The notes beneath the pieces were generated by a model, which was not told where the DNA came from, did no database searches, and saw nothing but the letters and a program-made list of their open reading frames with translations. This document shows, in pieces, positions 33,617-41,991 of a stretch of DNA of 47,198 nt; position 1 is the stretch's first letter; each line of letters opens with the position of its first letter. Location of the stretch: contig NZ_WIBF01000018.1 in assembly GCF_009496005.1 (NCBI RefSeq), positions 1 through 47,198 of the forward strand, read 5' to 3'. A program made the position numbers and the translations under genes. Source of the DNA: Tritonibacter litoralis. GTDB taxonomy: Bacteria > Pseudomonadota > Alphaproteobacteria > Rhodobacterales > Rhodobacteraceae.

Positions 33617-33712
33617 ATGGCCTATGAAACACGAAATCCATACACTGGTACTCTTCTGGAAACTTTTCCAGATGCAACCGGCGCGGAAGTTCATCAAGCG
33701 ATTGAAAAGTAA
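33617..33712 (+). pseudogene. N-terminal remnant of a succinate-semialdehyde-type dehydrogenase
   Basis: Thirty-one codons (MAYETRNPYTGTLLETFPDA onward) match the start of NAD(P)-dependent succinate-semialdehyde/aldehyde dehydrogenases, then hit a stop at a junction with unrelated sequence. AAAAAGGG precedes the ATG. The remaining ~430 residues are absent. It marks a gene lost to IS activity; the original would have extended the aldehyde-handling set. Confidence 0.7.
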
Positions 33713-33862
33713 CCGTGCCATTGGCACCGCCTGCCTGAACTCGTGGCTTTGATCTAAGATACGTGTTTAGCGACATGGTGTGATTGCGGCGGTCGCCCTC
33801 CAGTGGCGAACGAGGTCCGGTATACTGGCCTCATGGGAAAACAAGCCGTGAGGAGAACGACC

Positions 33863-33926
33863 ATGAAAAATTATGCCGGACTTGACGTGTCTCTTAAAGA
33901 AATTTCGATCTGTATTGTTGACCAAG
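33863..33926 (+). pseudogene. IS110-family transposase, N-terminal stub
   Basis: The first 21 codons (MKNYAGLDVSLKEISICIVD) are a typical IS110 start (GLDVSLKE), with GAGGAGA upstream. The frame is then cut at 33927 by the ISL3 element. The 150 bases before it (33713-33862) probably include the IS110 left end and a GTGCCA-T-TGGCAC inverted repeat (33715-33727). Confidence 0.8.
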
Positions 33927-35698
33927 TGTCGCGTAGCCCTTAATTGGGTTCTGCCTCAATTTGTGTGGCGCAACTATCCTGAGCTTGGAACATTCGGGAG
34001 GGATAGTCGTGATTTCAAAAAAGCACTGGTCGCCCGGGAGCGACGTTTCGGTTCAAGGCGTTAAGCGACGTGATTCCGGCGGGTGGCTTGTATCCGGTGT
34101 TTTGGCACCGAGAGGCATCTGCCCAGATTGTGGTTTGCATTCTCGGCGTCGTCACGGGTGGCGGCAAAGGCGGCTACAGGATTTACCTGCACTTGGCGAC
34201 AAGGTAACAATCGCACTCTGGGTCTGCAGGTGGCGATGTCGCGCTTCCACGTGCCCGCGGCGGACTTTTTCGGACTACACCTCGTCAATTGCGCGTCCAT
34301 TTGCACGTCGAACTTCGCGTGCTGATGACATTGTAGTTCATCTGGGGCACGCCACGGGTGGACGGCCTGCCGAGCGGCTCTTGCGCCGTTTAGGCGTCGG
34401 TGTCAGCAATGACACGGTGCTGCGACACCTCAAGAAGTGTGCGGAAAGCGTCGCCCCGCCGCCAACGGTCATTGGCATCGACGATTGGAGCTGGCGCAAG
34501 TCGCAGACTTACGGAACCATCATCGTCGATCTCGAGCGGCAGACCGTAATTGATATTCTTCCGGATCGGAGCGTTGAAAGCTGTGCGAGCTGGCTGCGGC
34601 AGCACCCTGAGATTGAAGTCATCAGTCGGGATCGTTGTGGCGGATATGCGAAGGCCGCACGTCAGGGTGCACCGCAAGCCCTGCAGGTCGCAGACCGTTT
34701 CCATCTCGTCCAGAACCTGCGCCAGGCCATTGAAGAGCAGATGAATATGCATGGCCGCGCCACCGGGCGGGCGCTATTGTCAGATGCCGAAAACATCAGC
34801 ACGGCCAATCATCTACTGCGATCGCGTCTTGCTCATCGGAAATCACGTGAGGAAATTTTCCGAAACATCCATGCACTTCGTGATCAAGGGCTGTCTTGTA
34901 GCGAAATTGGACGTCGGACCGGCTTCCCGCGTCGTAGTGTGGCGAAGTGGTTGAGCTCCGACTCGCCACCAGACCGCCGCCGAGCTGCATTGAAGCCCAC
35001 GTCGCCGTGGTATTTTGAGAGCATACTGGCCGATCTCTGGAAACAGGGTATCCGGTCCGGCCAGGAATTATTGGTCGAAATTCAACGCCATGGCTATGAG
35101 GGCAGCTTGTCTCATTTGCAACGTCTGCTGGCCGGATGGCGAAGGGATGAACAAACCGTTCTAGCAGGCCCGACCGACACGCCGCTGCCCCTGGCGCCTG
35201 TGCGGGACCCGCAAACCGGTCACGCCATTTCGCCGGTTGTCGCAGCGGCGCTCTGTATCAAGCCGCGACGCAAATTGACCGCAGACCAGGCCCAAAAGGT
35301 AGATGCATTGAAGGCCGGATCGCCAAGCTTTGCCACGATGCGGAGCCTTGCCATGCGGTTTCAGGGCATTTTGCGCGGCGACCAGTCCGCCCCGCTGGAC
35401 GCATGGATCGACCTGGCCATTGAGACTGGCATCCCACCAATCATGCGCTTTGCCCGCACGCTGCACCGCGACATCGAGGCCGTGCGCAATGCCATCGAAC
35501 TTCCGTGGAGCAACGGTCAGGCTGAGGGCCAAGTCAATCGCCTGAAGACCCTCAAGCGCGCCATGTACGGTCGCGCCGGACCAGAACTCCTCAGAGCCCG
35601 AATGCTGCCACTGCGCCACACAGATTGAGGCAGAACCTAATTAAGGGCAAAAAATATCCCCGAACGCGTCGTGTTTCAGATTTAAGGGCAACGCGACA
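33927..35698 (+). mobile_element. ISL3-family insertion sequence, copy 2
   Basis: The left end TGTCGCGTAGCCCTTAA starts at 33927. On the right, an inner repeat (ending 35648) and a second outer end (CGCGACA, 35692-35698) are present, so the right end looks duplicated or formed by recombination. The flanks differ (IS110 left, IS3 orfB right), and no target duplication is seen. Orientation is opposite to the copy at 17834-19561. Confidence 0.8.
34009..35628 (+). CDS. ISL3-family transposase
   Basis: A 539-residue transposase starting at the GTG at 34009, which has GGGAGGG upstream, equivalent to the start of copy 1. It carries the same N-terminal Cys-rich finger (CPDCGLHSRRRHGW), DDE-core blocks (VIGIDDWSWRKSQTYGTIIV, VISRDRCGGYAKAA) and WSNGQAEGQVNRLKTLKRAM. 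It is related to, but clearly diverged from, the transposase at 17863-19479. It appears intact. Confidence 0.92.
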   Translation: MISKKHWSPGSDVSVQGVKRRDSGGWLVSGVLAPRGICPDCGLHSRRRHGWRQRRLQDLPALGDKVTIALWVCRWRCRASTCPRRTFSDYTSSIARPFARRTSRADDIVVHLGHATGGRPAERLLRRLGVGVSNDTVLRHLKKCAESVAPPPTVIGIDDWSWRKSQTYGTIIVDLERQTVIDILPDRSVESCASWLRQHPEIEVISRDRCGGYAKAARQGAPQALQVADRFHLVQNLRQAIEEQMNMHGRATGRALLSDAENISTANHLLRSRLAHRKSREEIFRNIHALRDQGLSCSEIGRRTGFPRRSVAKWLSSDSPPDRRRAALKPTSPWYFESILADLWKQGIRSGQELLVEIQRHGYEGSLSHLQRLLAGWRRDEQTVLAGPTDTPLPLAPVRDPQTGHAISPVVAAALCIKPRRKLTADQAQKVDALKAGSPSFATMRSLAMRFQGILRGDQSAPLDAWIDLAIETGIPPIMRFARTLHRDIEAVRNAIELPWSNGQAEGQVNRLKTLKRAMYGRAGPELLRARMLPLRHTD

Positions 35699-36031
35699 GT
35701 CAGGGATCGTCGTTCTTGGCTTTTTACCCCGAATGACGCCTTCGATACCAATATCTTTCATCAGACGTGCGACTGTGCAGCGCGCAATATCAAAGCCTTC
35801 CCTGTGCATCTGATGCCAGACCTTCCGCACGCCATAGACCTTCAGGTTCTCCTCAAAAACACGTTCAATCTCGGGCTTGAGTTGCTCATCGCGCTTGGCA
35901 CGATCCGAAAGGCGCGACGGATCGGCCCGCTTGGCCATGTTGTCATAGAATGTCGCTGGGGCAATCGGCAGAACCCTGCAAATCGGCTCGACCCCATGAT
36001 CAGCGCGGTGATCCTCGATGAATGCGATCAT
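35699..36031 (-). pseudogene. IS3-family OrfB, truncated
   Basis: The first ~111 residues of an OrfB ([20 protein letters not shown], then KVYGVRKVWHQMHREG and RLMKDIGIEGVIRGKK) are present. The catalytic DDE core is lost where the ISL3 end begins at 35698. It overlaps OrfA by four bases at the usual frameshift position. Confidence 0.88.
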
Positions 36032-36354
36032 TTCTTGAACGGGCGGTCGAGCTCCGCCTGAGCAAAATATGCAGAGGCCTTGCGAAGGATCTCGTTGGCT
36101 TGCTTCAGCTCGCGGTTCTCACGTTCCAATGTCTTCATCTTCTCGGCCATCTCGGTTGTGATGCCGCCACGCTGGCCGGTATCAACCTCAACCCTTTTGA
36201 CCCATTCGTTCAGTGTTTGCGGCGCACAACCGATCTTCGCGGAAATCGACACAATCGCAGCCCAACGGCTTTCATGCTGCCCTTCGCCATTCAAAACCAT
36301 CCGTACCGCACGCTCGCGGACTTCTGGCGTATACTTGTTTGTTGTCTTGTTCAT
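36028..36354 (-). CDS. IS3-family OrfA
   Basis: A 108-residue OrfA with a helix-turn-helix ([24 protein letters not shown]) and a C-terminal leucine zipper ([22 protein letters not shown]). It is intact, but its OrfB partner is truncated, so the IS is inactive. The outer IS end is near 36407 (TGAACCGCCC on the minus strand). Between 36408 and 36579 I see no gene. Confidence 0.88.
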   Translation of the reverse strand: MNKTTNKYTPEVRERAVRMVLNGEGQHESRWAAIVSISAKIGCAPQTLNEWVKRVEVDTGQRGGITTEMAEKMKTLERENRELKQANEILRKASAYFAQAELDRPFKK

Positions 36355-36579
36355 GATGCTCCATCCTACTCATGAGTTGGAGCCTCCGGCAAACAGGGGG
36401 CGGTTCAATGCTTTCGGCCTCTGGGACGATTATGTTGCCGAAATGACGTCTGACAGGAACTGGCCTCACCCTTCTCAAGCACACGCAAACAAGTTGGCAA
36501 TGCTGTTCAGATTATTCAACGGCTACAATTCGAGAAGCAGGAAAGCAGCACTCTTCCGACAATCCATTCAACTAAGCCA

Positions 36580-36608
36580 TTGACTGATCGGTCAGTTGAT
36601 GTCATATG
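36580..36608 (+). promoter_or_regulatory. promoter and operator of the second TetR gene
   Basis: ACTGATCGGTCAGT (36583-36596) is identical to the site at 37265-37278. TTGACT (36580-36585) and CATATG (36603-36608) are 17 bases apart, which would start transcription at about 36615, the ATG I chose. The regulator probably represses itself here. Confidence 0.6.
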
Positions 36609-36614
36609 GTAGTT

Positions 36615-37214
36615 ATGGACACCAAGCAAAACCTCATTTCAACGGCAACCGAACTTTTCCTAGGCAAGGGTTATGCAGCCGTCGGAACAACAGAGATTTG
36701 CAAGACTGCTGGAGTCAACAAAGGTACTTTCTATCACTTTTTTCCATCGAAGAGTGACTTGCTTATTGCAGCGATTGACCAGTACGCAGAGGAGTTCAAG
36801 GCCTCTTTTTCGCGCATTGCAGAGCTGCAAGTGGCGCCTGAGGAGAAGCTTCGGAAGCTCTTTGACGTTCCGATGAAAGCAAATGCCGCCTGGCGAAACG
36901 AGCATGGTTTTGCGCAAGGTTGCTTGGTTGGGAACATGGGGCTTGAACTGGCGAGCACCGATCCGTCGGTACAGTCCGCGGTCGTTACCGCAATAGACGC
37001 TTGGGCGCGTGAAATCTCTCCGATCGTCAAAGAATTGATCGAGATTGGTGATCCGCCCAAAATTGACGCTGAGACAGGCGCAAACACCGTTGTCGGGTTG
37101 CTGCAAGCCGGCTTGTTGCTCGCAAAAATTTATGATGATCCGCAGCGTATTCTGCAAATGGCAGACATTGCTCTGGGTGCATTGGCAAGTTCCCCAAAAA
37201 CACACGTGATCTGA
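36615..37214 (+). CDS. TetR/AcrR family regulator of the dehalogenase operon
   Basis: A 199-residue TetR regulator with the N-terminal helix-turn-helix (VGTTEICKTAGVNKGTFYHFFPSKSD, about residues 22-47) and a helical ligand domain. A Cys-containing GCLVGNMGLELAS segment in the same region as the NemR sensor cysteine is notable, and may indicate thiol sensing. An ATG at 36606 is in frame, but lies in the -10-like hexamer, so I prefer 36615, giving a leaderless transcript. Its operator is repeated before the AhpD-like gene 100 bases downstream, so it likely controls that operon. Confidence 0.85.
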   Translation: MDTKQNLISTATELFLGKGYAAVGTTEICKTAGVNKGTFYHFFPSKSDLLIAAIDQYAEEFKASFSRIAELQVAPEEKLRKLFDVPMKANAAWRNEHGFAQGCLVGNMGLELASTDPSVQSAVVTAIDAWAREISPIVKELIEIGDPPKIDAETGANTVVGLLQAGLLLAKIYDDPQRILQMADIALGALASSPKTHVI

Positions 37215-37264
37215 ATGGACAACCGGATGCGTTTGACAACATCAATTGGCAGCGAAATCGATCA

Positions 37265-37278
37265 ACTGATCGGTCAGT
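37265..37278. promoter_or_regulatory. second TetR operator, before the AhpD-like operon
   Basis: ACTGATCGGTCAGT is an exact copy of the site before the TetR gene. It lies 38 bases before the GTG start at 37316. A possible -35 (TTGACA, 37233-37238) is upstream with a weak -10. The shared site links the regulator with the operon 37316-40994. Confidence 0.7.
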
Positions 37279-37315
37279 ACAGCCTTATTTCTACCGCGCT
37301 CAAAGGAGACCAAAA

Positions 37316-37903
37316 GTGCCGAAGATGAAGCAAATCGAACCTAAAGATACCGACGTTCAAACAGAGGCGGCTTATGAAGAGGCAAAGCGGCAATTTGGCG
37401 GCGTCATCAATCTGTTTAAAGTTGCCGGGAACGCCCCGAATGTTCTGAGCGGCGTCCTCGCGCTCAACAAATCAATGAATGAAGGGATCGAGCTGACGGC
37501 TCGGCAAACCGAACTGGTCGCGATGCTGGTCTCTGCGCTTAATCGCTGTGACTACTGCGTAAATGTTCACATGCAAGTCGGCACAGGGGCAGGTGTCAGC
37601 AAGGAAGACATGCTGGCGGCCATGGCTGGACAAGCTGCCGACGTCACCGAACAAGCGCTACTTGATTTCACGAATGAGGTCGTTCGCCACCGTGGAATTG
37701 TAAGTGACGACACTTTTAAATCCGCCAAGCAGGCAGGCTTTACCGACAAGGCACTCCTCGAAGTGGTTGGTGTGATCGGCTTCTATACCACTCTCCAATA
37801 CATTCGCCATGTGGGTGATCCTGAGCACGATTTTCCAATGGTCGAAAGCTTCGATGCGCATGTTCACGGCGCAAATATCGAGAAGGCATCCCAGATCGCC
37901 TGA
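37316..37903 (+). CDS. AhpD-like carboxymuconolactone decarboxylase family protein
   Basis: A 195-residue protein with the AhpD-type motif E-X11-C-X2-C-X3-H (Glu66, Cys78, Cys81, His85; NRCDYCVNVH). In AhpD these form a thiol peroxidase/disulfide relay; other family members are lactone decarboxylases. The start codon is GTG with AAAGGAG upstream. It is first in the TetR-controlled operon, followed by an aldehyde dehydrogenase, so a redox role is more likely than decarboxylation. The actual substrate is unknown. Confidence 0.88.
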   Translation: MPKMKQIEPKDTDVQTEAAYEEAKRQFGGVINLFKVAGNAPNVLSGVLALNKSMNEGIELTARQTELVAMLVSALNRCDYCVNVHMQVGTGAGVSKEDMLAAMAGQAADVTEQALLDFTNEVVRHRGIVSDDTFKSAKQAGFTDKALLEVVGVIGFYTTLQYIRHVGDPEHDFPMVESFDAHVHGANIEKASQIA

Positions 37904-37960
37904 TTTGTACTGCCCGGTGAGAACGCCAGGCAAATTCTACTGACCAAAGGGAGGACAAAA

Positions 37961-39468
37961 ATGACACCTGAAACGCTCAAAACAATCGAAACAAAGATTG
38001 CGCTCAAATCCCGCTATGACAACTTTATCGGTGGCGAGTTCATAGCCCCGGTTGAGGGGCGATACTTTGAAAATATCACGCCCGTGACCGGCGGGAAACT
38101 CAACGAAGTTGCCAGATCAGGGGTACAAGACGTCGAACTGGCACTTGATGCTGCTCACAAAGCAAAAGATGCATGGGCCAGAACTTCAGCAACGTTCTTT
38201 TGAAGATCGCCGATAGAATTGAAGCCAACCTTGAAGTTCTAGCGATGTTCGAAACTCTGGAAAATGGCAAAGCTGTTCGTGAAACGCTTGCGGCTGATCT
38301 ACCCCTCGTGGTGGACCATTTCAGATACTTTGCTGCTGTGTTGCGGGCACAAGAAGGCACCGCAGGCGAGCTTGACCATGACACGGTAGCTTATCACTTC
38401 CACGAGCCACTTGGGGTCGTTGGGCAGATAATTCCATGGAATTTTCCTATTCTCATGGGCACATGGAAGTTGGCTCCAGCCCTCGCCGCGGGCAACTGCG
38501 TGGTTATCAAACCCGCTGAGCAAACGCCATCGTCCATCATGGTTGTCATGGAACTGATTGCGGATCTGCTGCCACAAGGGGTCGTAAATGTGATCAATGG
38601 TTTTGGGATTGAGGCAGGGAAACCACTGGCCTCAAGTTCTCGCATCTCCAAAGTTGCGTTTACCGGTGAAACAACCACCGGCCGTTTGATCATGCAATAT
38701 GCGTCCGAGAACATCATACCGGTCACTCTTGAATTAGGTGGGAAGTCGCCGAACATCTTTTTTGGCGACGTGATGTCCGAAGAAGATGACTTCTTCGACA
38801 AGTGTCTAGAAGGTTTCGCGATGTTTGCCCTGAACCAGGGTGAGGTTTGCACAGCACCGTCAAGAGCGCTGGTCCATCGTTCCATCTACGATCGGTTCAT
38901 GGAAAAAGCGGTCGAGCGGGTCAAAGCAATCACAATGGGTCACCCATTGGACAACGCGACCATGATGGGCGCGCAGTCTTCGAACGACCAGTTGGAAAAG
39001 ATCCTGGCGTACATTGACATCGGGAAACAAGAGGGCGCGAAAGTGCTTTGCGGTGGTGAGCGAGCCTCACTCGGCGGTGAGCTGGATGGTGGTTTCTATG
39101 TCCGGTCGACTGTTCTTGAGGGCACAAATGACATGCGGGTTTTCCAAGAGGAGATCTTTGGCCCGGTTCTGTCCGTCACGCCATTTGATGATCTCGAAGA
39201 CGCACTGCGCATTGGAAATGATACTCTCTATGGATTGGGCGCGGGCGTTTGGACCCGCGATCAAAACACCGCTTACCGTATGGGCCGTGGGCTAGAAGCG
39301 GGTCGGGTTTGGACGAACTGCTATCACCTTTACCCGGCACATGCCGCCTTCGGGGGTTACAAACAATCCGGGATTGGTCGGGAAACGCACAAAATGATGC
39401 TTTCCCACTACCAGCAAACAAAGAACATGCTGGTCTCGTATGACCCGAAACCAATGGGTTTCTTTTAA
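37961..39468 (+). pseudogene. frameshifted NAD(P)-dependent aldehyde dehydrogenase
   Basis: Frame 1 (37961-38203) gives the N-terminus (SRYDNFIGGEFIAPVEGRYF to [10 protein letters not shown]) and frame 2 (from about 38178) continues [16 protein letters not shown] to the end. The catalytic block [11 protein letters not shown], general-base [11 protein letters not shown] and cofactor segment IPWNFPI are all in the second part. Roughly 3-4 residues are missing at the break, near a TCAGCAAC stretch, suggesting a small deletion. A total of ~500 residues is expected. The ATG has GGGAGGA. The class resembles AldB/ExaC acetaldehyde dehydrogenases, which often neighbour DUF779. It is probably inactive unless it is a sequencing error. 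Confidence 0.85.
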
Positions 39469-39539
39469 GTAAAAAGCTAACCATGCGCTCCGAAGATCAT
39501 GGGGCGCATGCCACAACCTCACTGTTTAGGAAGAAGGCT

Positions 39540-39941
39540 ATGACCCCAGAATTAACAGAGGCTTCACCGATTGCAGAGACCGTCCAGGTTCCAAGCCTGT
39601 CAGTGGAGGCAACACCGCAAGCGCTCAGCCTCATTCAACAGTTGTCTGACGACCATGGTCAATTGATGTTTCATCAATCAGGTGGATGTTGTGATGGGTC
39701 TGCCCCCATGTGCTACCCCGCAGGCGAGTTTCGCACAGGTAATCAGGACGTCCTGCTGGGTCATATCGGCGGCTGTCCGTTCTACATCGGTGCAGCACAG
39801 TTCGAGCTCTGGAAGCACACCCGGCTGACCATCGATGTGGTCGAGGGTAGGGGAAGCGGCTTTTCCCTCGAAGCACCAACCGGCTTTCGTTTCTTAACCC
39901 GATCGAGTGTTTGTGAGATTGGGGGACCCTCAAATGATTAG
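39540..39941 (+). CDS. DUF779 family protein
   Basis: A 133-residue DUF779 protein with several Cys (SGGCCDGSAPMCY, then HIGGCPFYI, then VCEIGG), suggesting metal binding. Family members are typically encoded next to aldB/exaC-type aldehyde dehydrogenases and may be accessory factors; their biochemical role is not established. AGGAAGAAGG precedes the ATG at 39540. It follows the aldehyde dehydrogenase and overlaps the next gene by eight bases. Confidence 0.85.
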   Translation: MTPELTEASPIAETVQVPSLSVEATPQALSLIQQLSDDHGQLMFHQSGGCCDGSAPMCYPAGEFRTGNQDVLLGHIGGCPFYIGAAQFELWKHTRLTIDVVEGRGSGFSLEAPTGFRFLTRSSVCEIGGPSND

Positions 39942-40344
39942 AGTGGAAAAAGAAAGAAGAGTGGCGGCGGACCTCGAAGAAGTTCGATCTTTCGCAGGCA
40001 ATTTCTTTGAGATTGCGCGTTGGCATCCATCTGTATCCGAAGTTAGGCGACAGGAAGACACGCGTGGCACGAGTCGACTTCTCCTGCTTGCTGACGGGGC
40101 GGAGCTCCTCGAACGGAGATTGGACAATGCCAAAGTTGCAGGCCTCTACACCTACACAATTGTGCGGGGACCAATGCCGGTAAATGACTATACCTCGACT
40201 TTTGAGATTGCAGAAGACGATGGCGGCGTTTTCATAAAATGGTCCGGACAGTTTTTGTCGACCACGACCGACGAGGAGGCGACGAAGATGATCTCTGGAA
40301 TTTATGAAGATGGATTACAGTCGATCCAGGAGCATTTCAAATGA
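39934..40344 (+). CDS. SRPBCC (START-like) family protein
   Basis: A 136-residue SRPBCC/polyketide-cyclase-like protein with the typical first helix-strand pattern (VAADLEEVRSFAGNFFEIARWHPSV) and the long C-terminal helix (EEATKMISGIYEDGLQSIQEHF). The fold binds hydrophobic ligands. GGGGGA precedes the ATG at 39934; longer frames are not supported. It overlaps DUF779 by eight bases and the dehalogenase by four, so it is translationally coupled to both. The ligand is unknown; it may bind the substrate or product of the adjacent dehalogenase. Confidence 0.8.
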   Translation: MIRVEKERRVAADLEEVRSFAGNFFEIARWHPSVSEVRRQEDTRGTSRLLLLADGAELLERRLDNAKVAGLYTYTIVRGPMPVNDYTSTFEIAEDDGGVFIKWSGQFLSTTTDEEATKMISGIYEDGLQSIQEHFK

Positions 40345-40994
40345 CGACATATTTGTTCGATGCATACGGAACGCTTTTTGACCTCAATTCCGCGTTTGTT
40401 GAGATTTCGCCGGGAATTGGTCGGAATGCAGGCCGGGTGTTTGAGCATTGGCGTGGCCTTCAACTTCAATATGCTTGGCTCGCTAATGTGCAAGGTGCCA
40501 AAGAAAGCTTTTCGAGTTGCACGCAGCGTGCTGTGGTTGATGCTCTCTCAAACTTTGACTGCTACTCCGAAGCACGAGAGATCGCCTTTATGCAGGCCTT
40601 TGAAAATGTGGCTCTTTACGACGACGCAAAGGCAGCGCTTGAACAGCTTGATCGAAGGGGCGCTAAGCTCGGGGTGCTTTCTAACGGGGATGGTCCTAGC
40701 CTTCAAAAACTCTCTGAGAAAAATGCTTTAAATGATTTGGGCGTTGAGATGATTTCAGTTGACGTGAGCAGTTCATTCAAGCCAGCTCCGGGAGCTTATG
40801 AAGTTGGCTTGAAATTTTCTGACACAGACCGCTCTGCCACGACCTTCGTATCGTCCAATTGGTGGGACGTGATCGGTGCCAAACGTTTCGGTTTCAATGT
40901 CGTATGGTTGAATAGATACCAAACCTATTGGCCGAAATCAGTGAAGATGTGCGCAAACACTATACAATATCTTGGAGAATTGGCAGAAACTTAA
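40341..40994 (+). CDS. L-2-haloacid dehalogenase (HAD type II)
   Basis: A 217-residue HAD-superfamily protein. Asp7, Thr11, Arg38, Ser114/Asn115, Lys147, Tyr153, Ser171, Asn173 and Asp176 match the L-DEX YL active site (Asp10, Thr14, Arg41, Ser118, Lys151, Tyr157, Ser175, Asn177, Asp180). Offsets are constant at three, then four. This pattern separates type II dehalogenases from phosphatases. It hydrolyses L-2-haloalkanoates such as chloroacetate to hydroxyacids. Its start overlaps the SRPBCC stop (ATGA). With an aldehyde dehydrogenase upstream, haloaldehyde to haloacid to hydroxyacid is a plausible route. Confidence 0.9.
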   Translation: MTTYLFDAYGTLFDLNSAFVEISPGIGRNAGRVFEHWRGLQLQYAWLANVQGAKESFSSCTQRAVVDALSNFDCYSEAREIAFMQAFENVALYDDAKAALEQLDRRGAKLGVLSNGDGPSLQKLSEKNALNDLGVEMISVDVSSSFKPAPGAYEVGLKFSDTDRSATTFVSSNWWDVIGAKRFGFNVVWLNRYQTYWPKSVKMCANTIQYLGELAET

Positions 40995-41115
40995 ATAAGA
41001 ATAATTCCAAGCATCGCACCCCAGTTCGCAATATGAAGTTTACGTCGCAGACTCAAAAGCGCTTTCGTCGCGCAATCGCGAACGCGCTGTGCAAATCACG
41101 GCAAAAGTGGAGCGC
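40995..41115. other. gap between dehalogenase and IS66, no gene seen
   Basis: Short frame starting at 41034 (MKFTSQTQKRFRRAIANAL) could be a fragment of an interrupted gene, but it runs into the IS66 end at 41116 and has no clear ribosome-binding site. Confidence 0.3.
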
Positions 41116-41199
41116 TGTAAGCGGTGCGCCACTCCCACACTTACGGCATGATGCTTGATCTGCAATTAGAGGCTTCTTTGATCTGTGGGGAGTTTCTCG

Positions 41200-41586
41200 A
41201 TGGGAGCTATAAGCGAGTTTCTGGCAAGTGTGCCGCGCCGTGCGGATGGCAAACGGAATTGGCCGCCGGAGTTGAAGGCTCGTATTGTGGCGGAGACGTT
41301 GATTGAAGGCGAGACGGTCAAGGCGGTTGCCAAGCGGTATGAGTTGATCCCGAGTACGGTGCCTGATTGGCGTCGGATGGCGCGGCAGGGCAAGCTGGTT
41401 TTGCCCATCTTGGACGGCATGGACTTTGTGCCTGTTGAGGTTGAGACGCTTGCGCCTGTCGCTCAGCCTGTTCCCACGGCATCCTCCAGCACGCTTGATG
41501 TGATCATAGGCGATGTCACTGTTCGTCTTGATGCTGGGGCGCCAGCGGCGCGGATTGCTGAGATTGCGCGGGCCATGGCGACGTGA
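41200..41586 (+). CDS. IS66 TnpA (helix-turn-helix protein)
   Basis: A 128-residue IS66 accessory protein with an N-terminal helix-turn-helix (ARIVAETLIEGETVKAVAKRYELIPSTVPDWRR) and a Pro/Val-rich C-terminal part. GGGGAG precedes the ATG at 41200. It overlaps tnpB by four bases. Intact. Confidence 0.88.
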   Translation: MGAISEFLASVPRRADGKRNWPPELKARIVAETLIEGETVKAVAKRYELIPSTVPDWRRMARQGKLVLPILDGMDFVPVEVETLAPVAQPVPTASSSTLDVIIGDVTVRLDAGAPAARIAEIARAMAT

Positions 41587-41936
41587 TTGCCCCCTCCCAT
41601 ACGGTGCGGATCTTTGTGGCCAGTGATCCGGTGGACTTCCGCAAGGGCCATGATGGGCTGGCCGCTCTGGTACAGAGCCACCTGCGCCAGAAGCCTTTCG
41701 ACGGGTCGGTCTATGTGTTCCGTGCCAAGCGGGCGGATCGCCTGAAGCTGATCTACTGGGACGGCAGCGGCTTGGTGATGGCTTACAAGCGGCTTGAGGA
41801 TAACAGCTTCAAATGGCCCGCGATCAAGAACGGGGTGATGCGGCTCGAACCGGCCCAGTTTGAGGCGTTGTTCGCAGGTTTGGATTGGCGACGCGTGCGG
41901 CCCTTGGAGGTGGCAGCGCCCTCTGCGGCGGAGTGA
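41583..41936 (+). CDS. IS66 TnpB (Orf2 family)
   Basis: A 117-residue IS66 Orf2 protein; the family blocks DFRKGHDGLAALV, VYVFRAKRADRLKLIYWDGSG and RLEDNSFKWP are intact. Its function in transposition is not established. Confidence 0.92.
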   Translation: MIAPSHTVRIFVASDPVDFRKGHDGLAALVQSHLRQKPFDGSVYVFRAKRADRLKLIYWDGSGLVMAYKRLEDNSFKWPAIKNGVMRLEPAQFEALFAGLDWRRVRPLEVAAPSAAE

Positions 41937-41991
41937 CACACAAGGCCGTTTGCACGGGTCATTCTGCCCTTGTTTTGTTATAGAAACAGGC

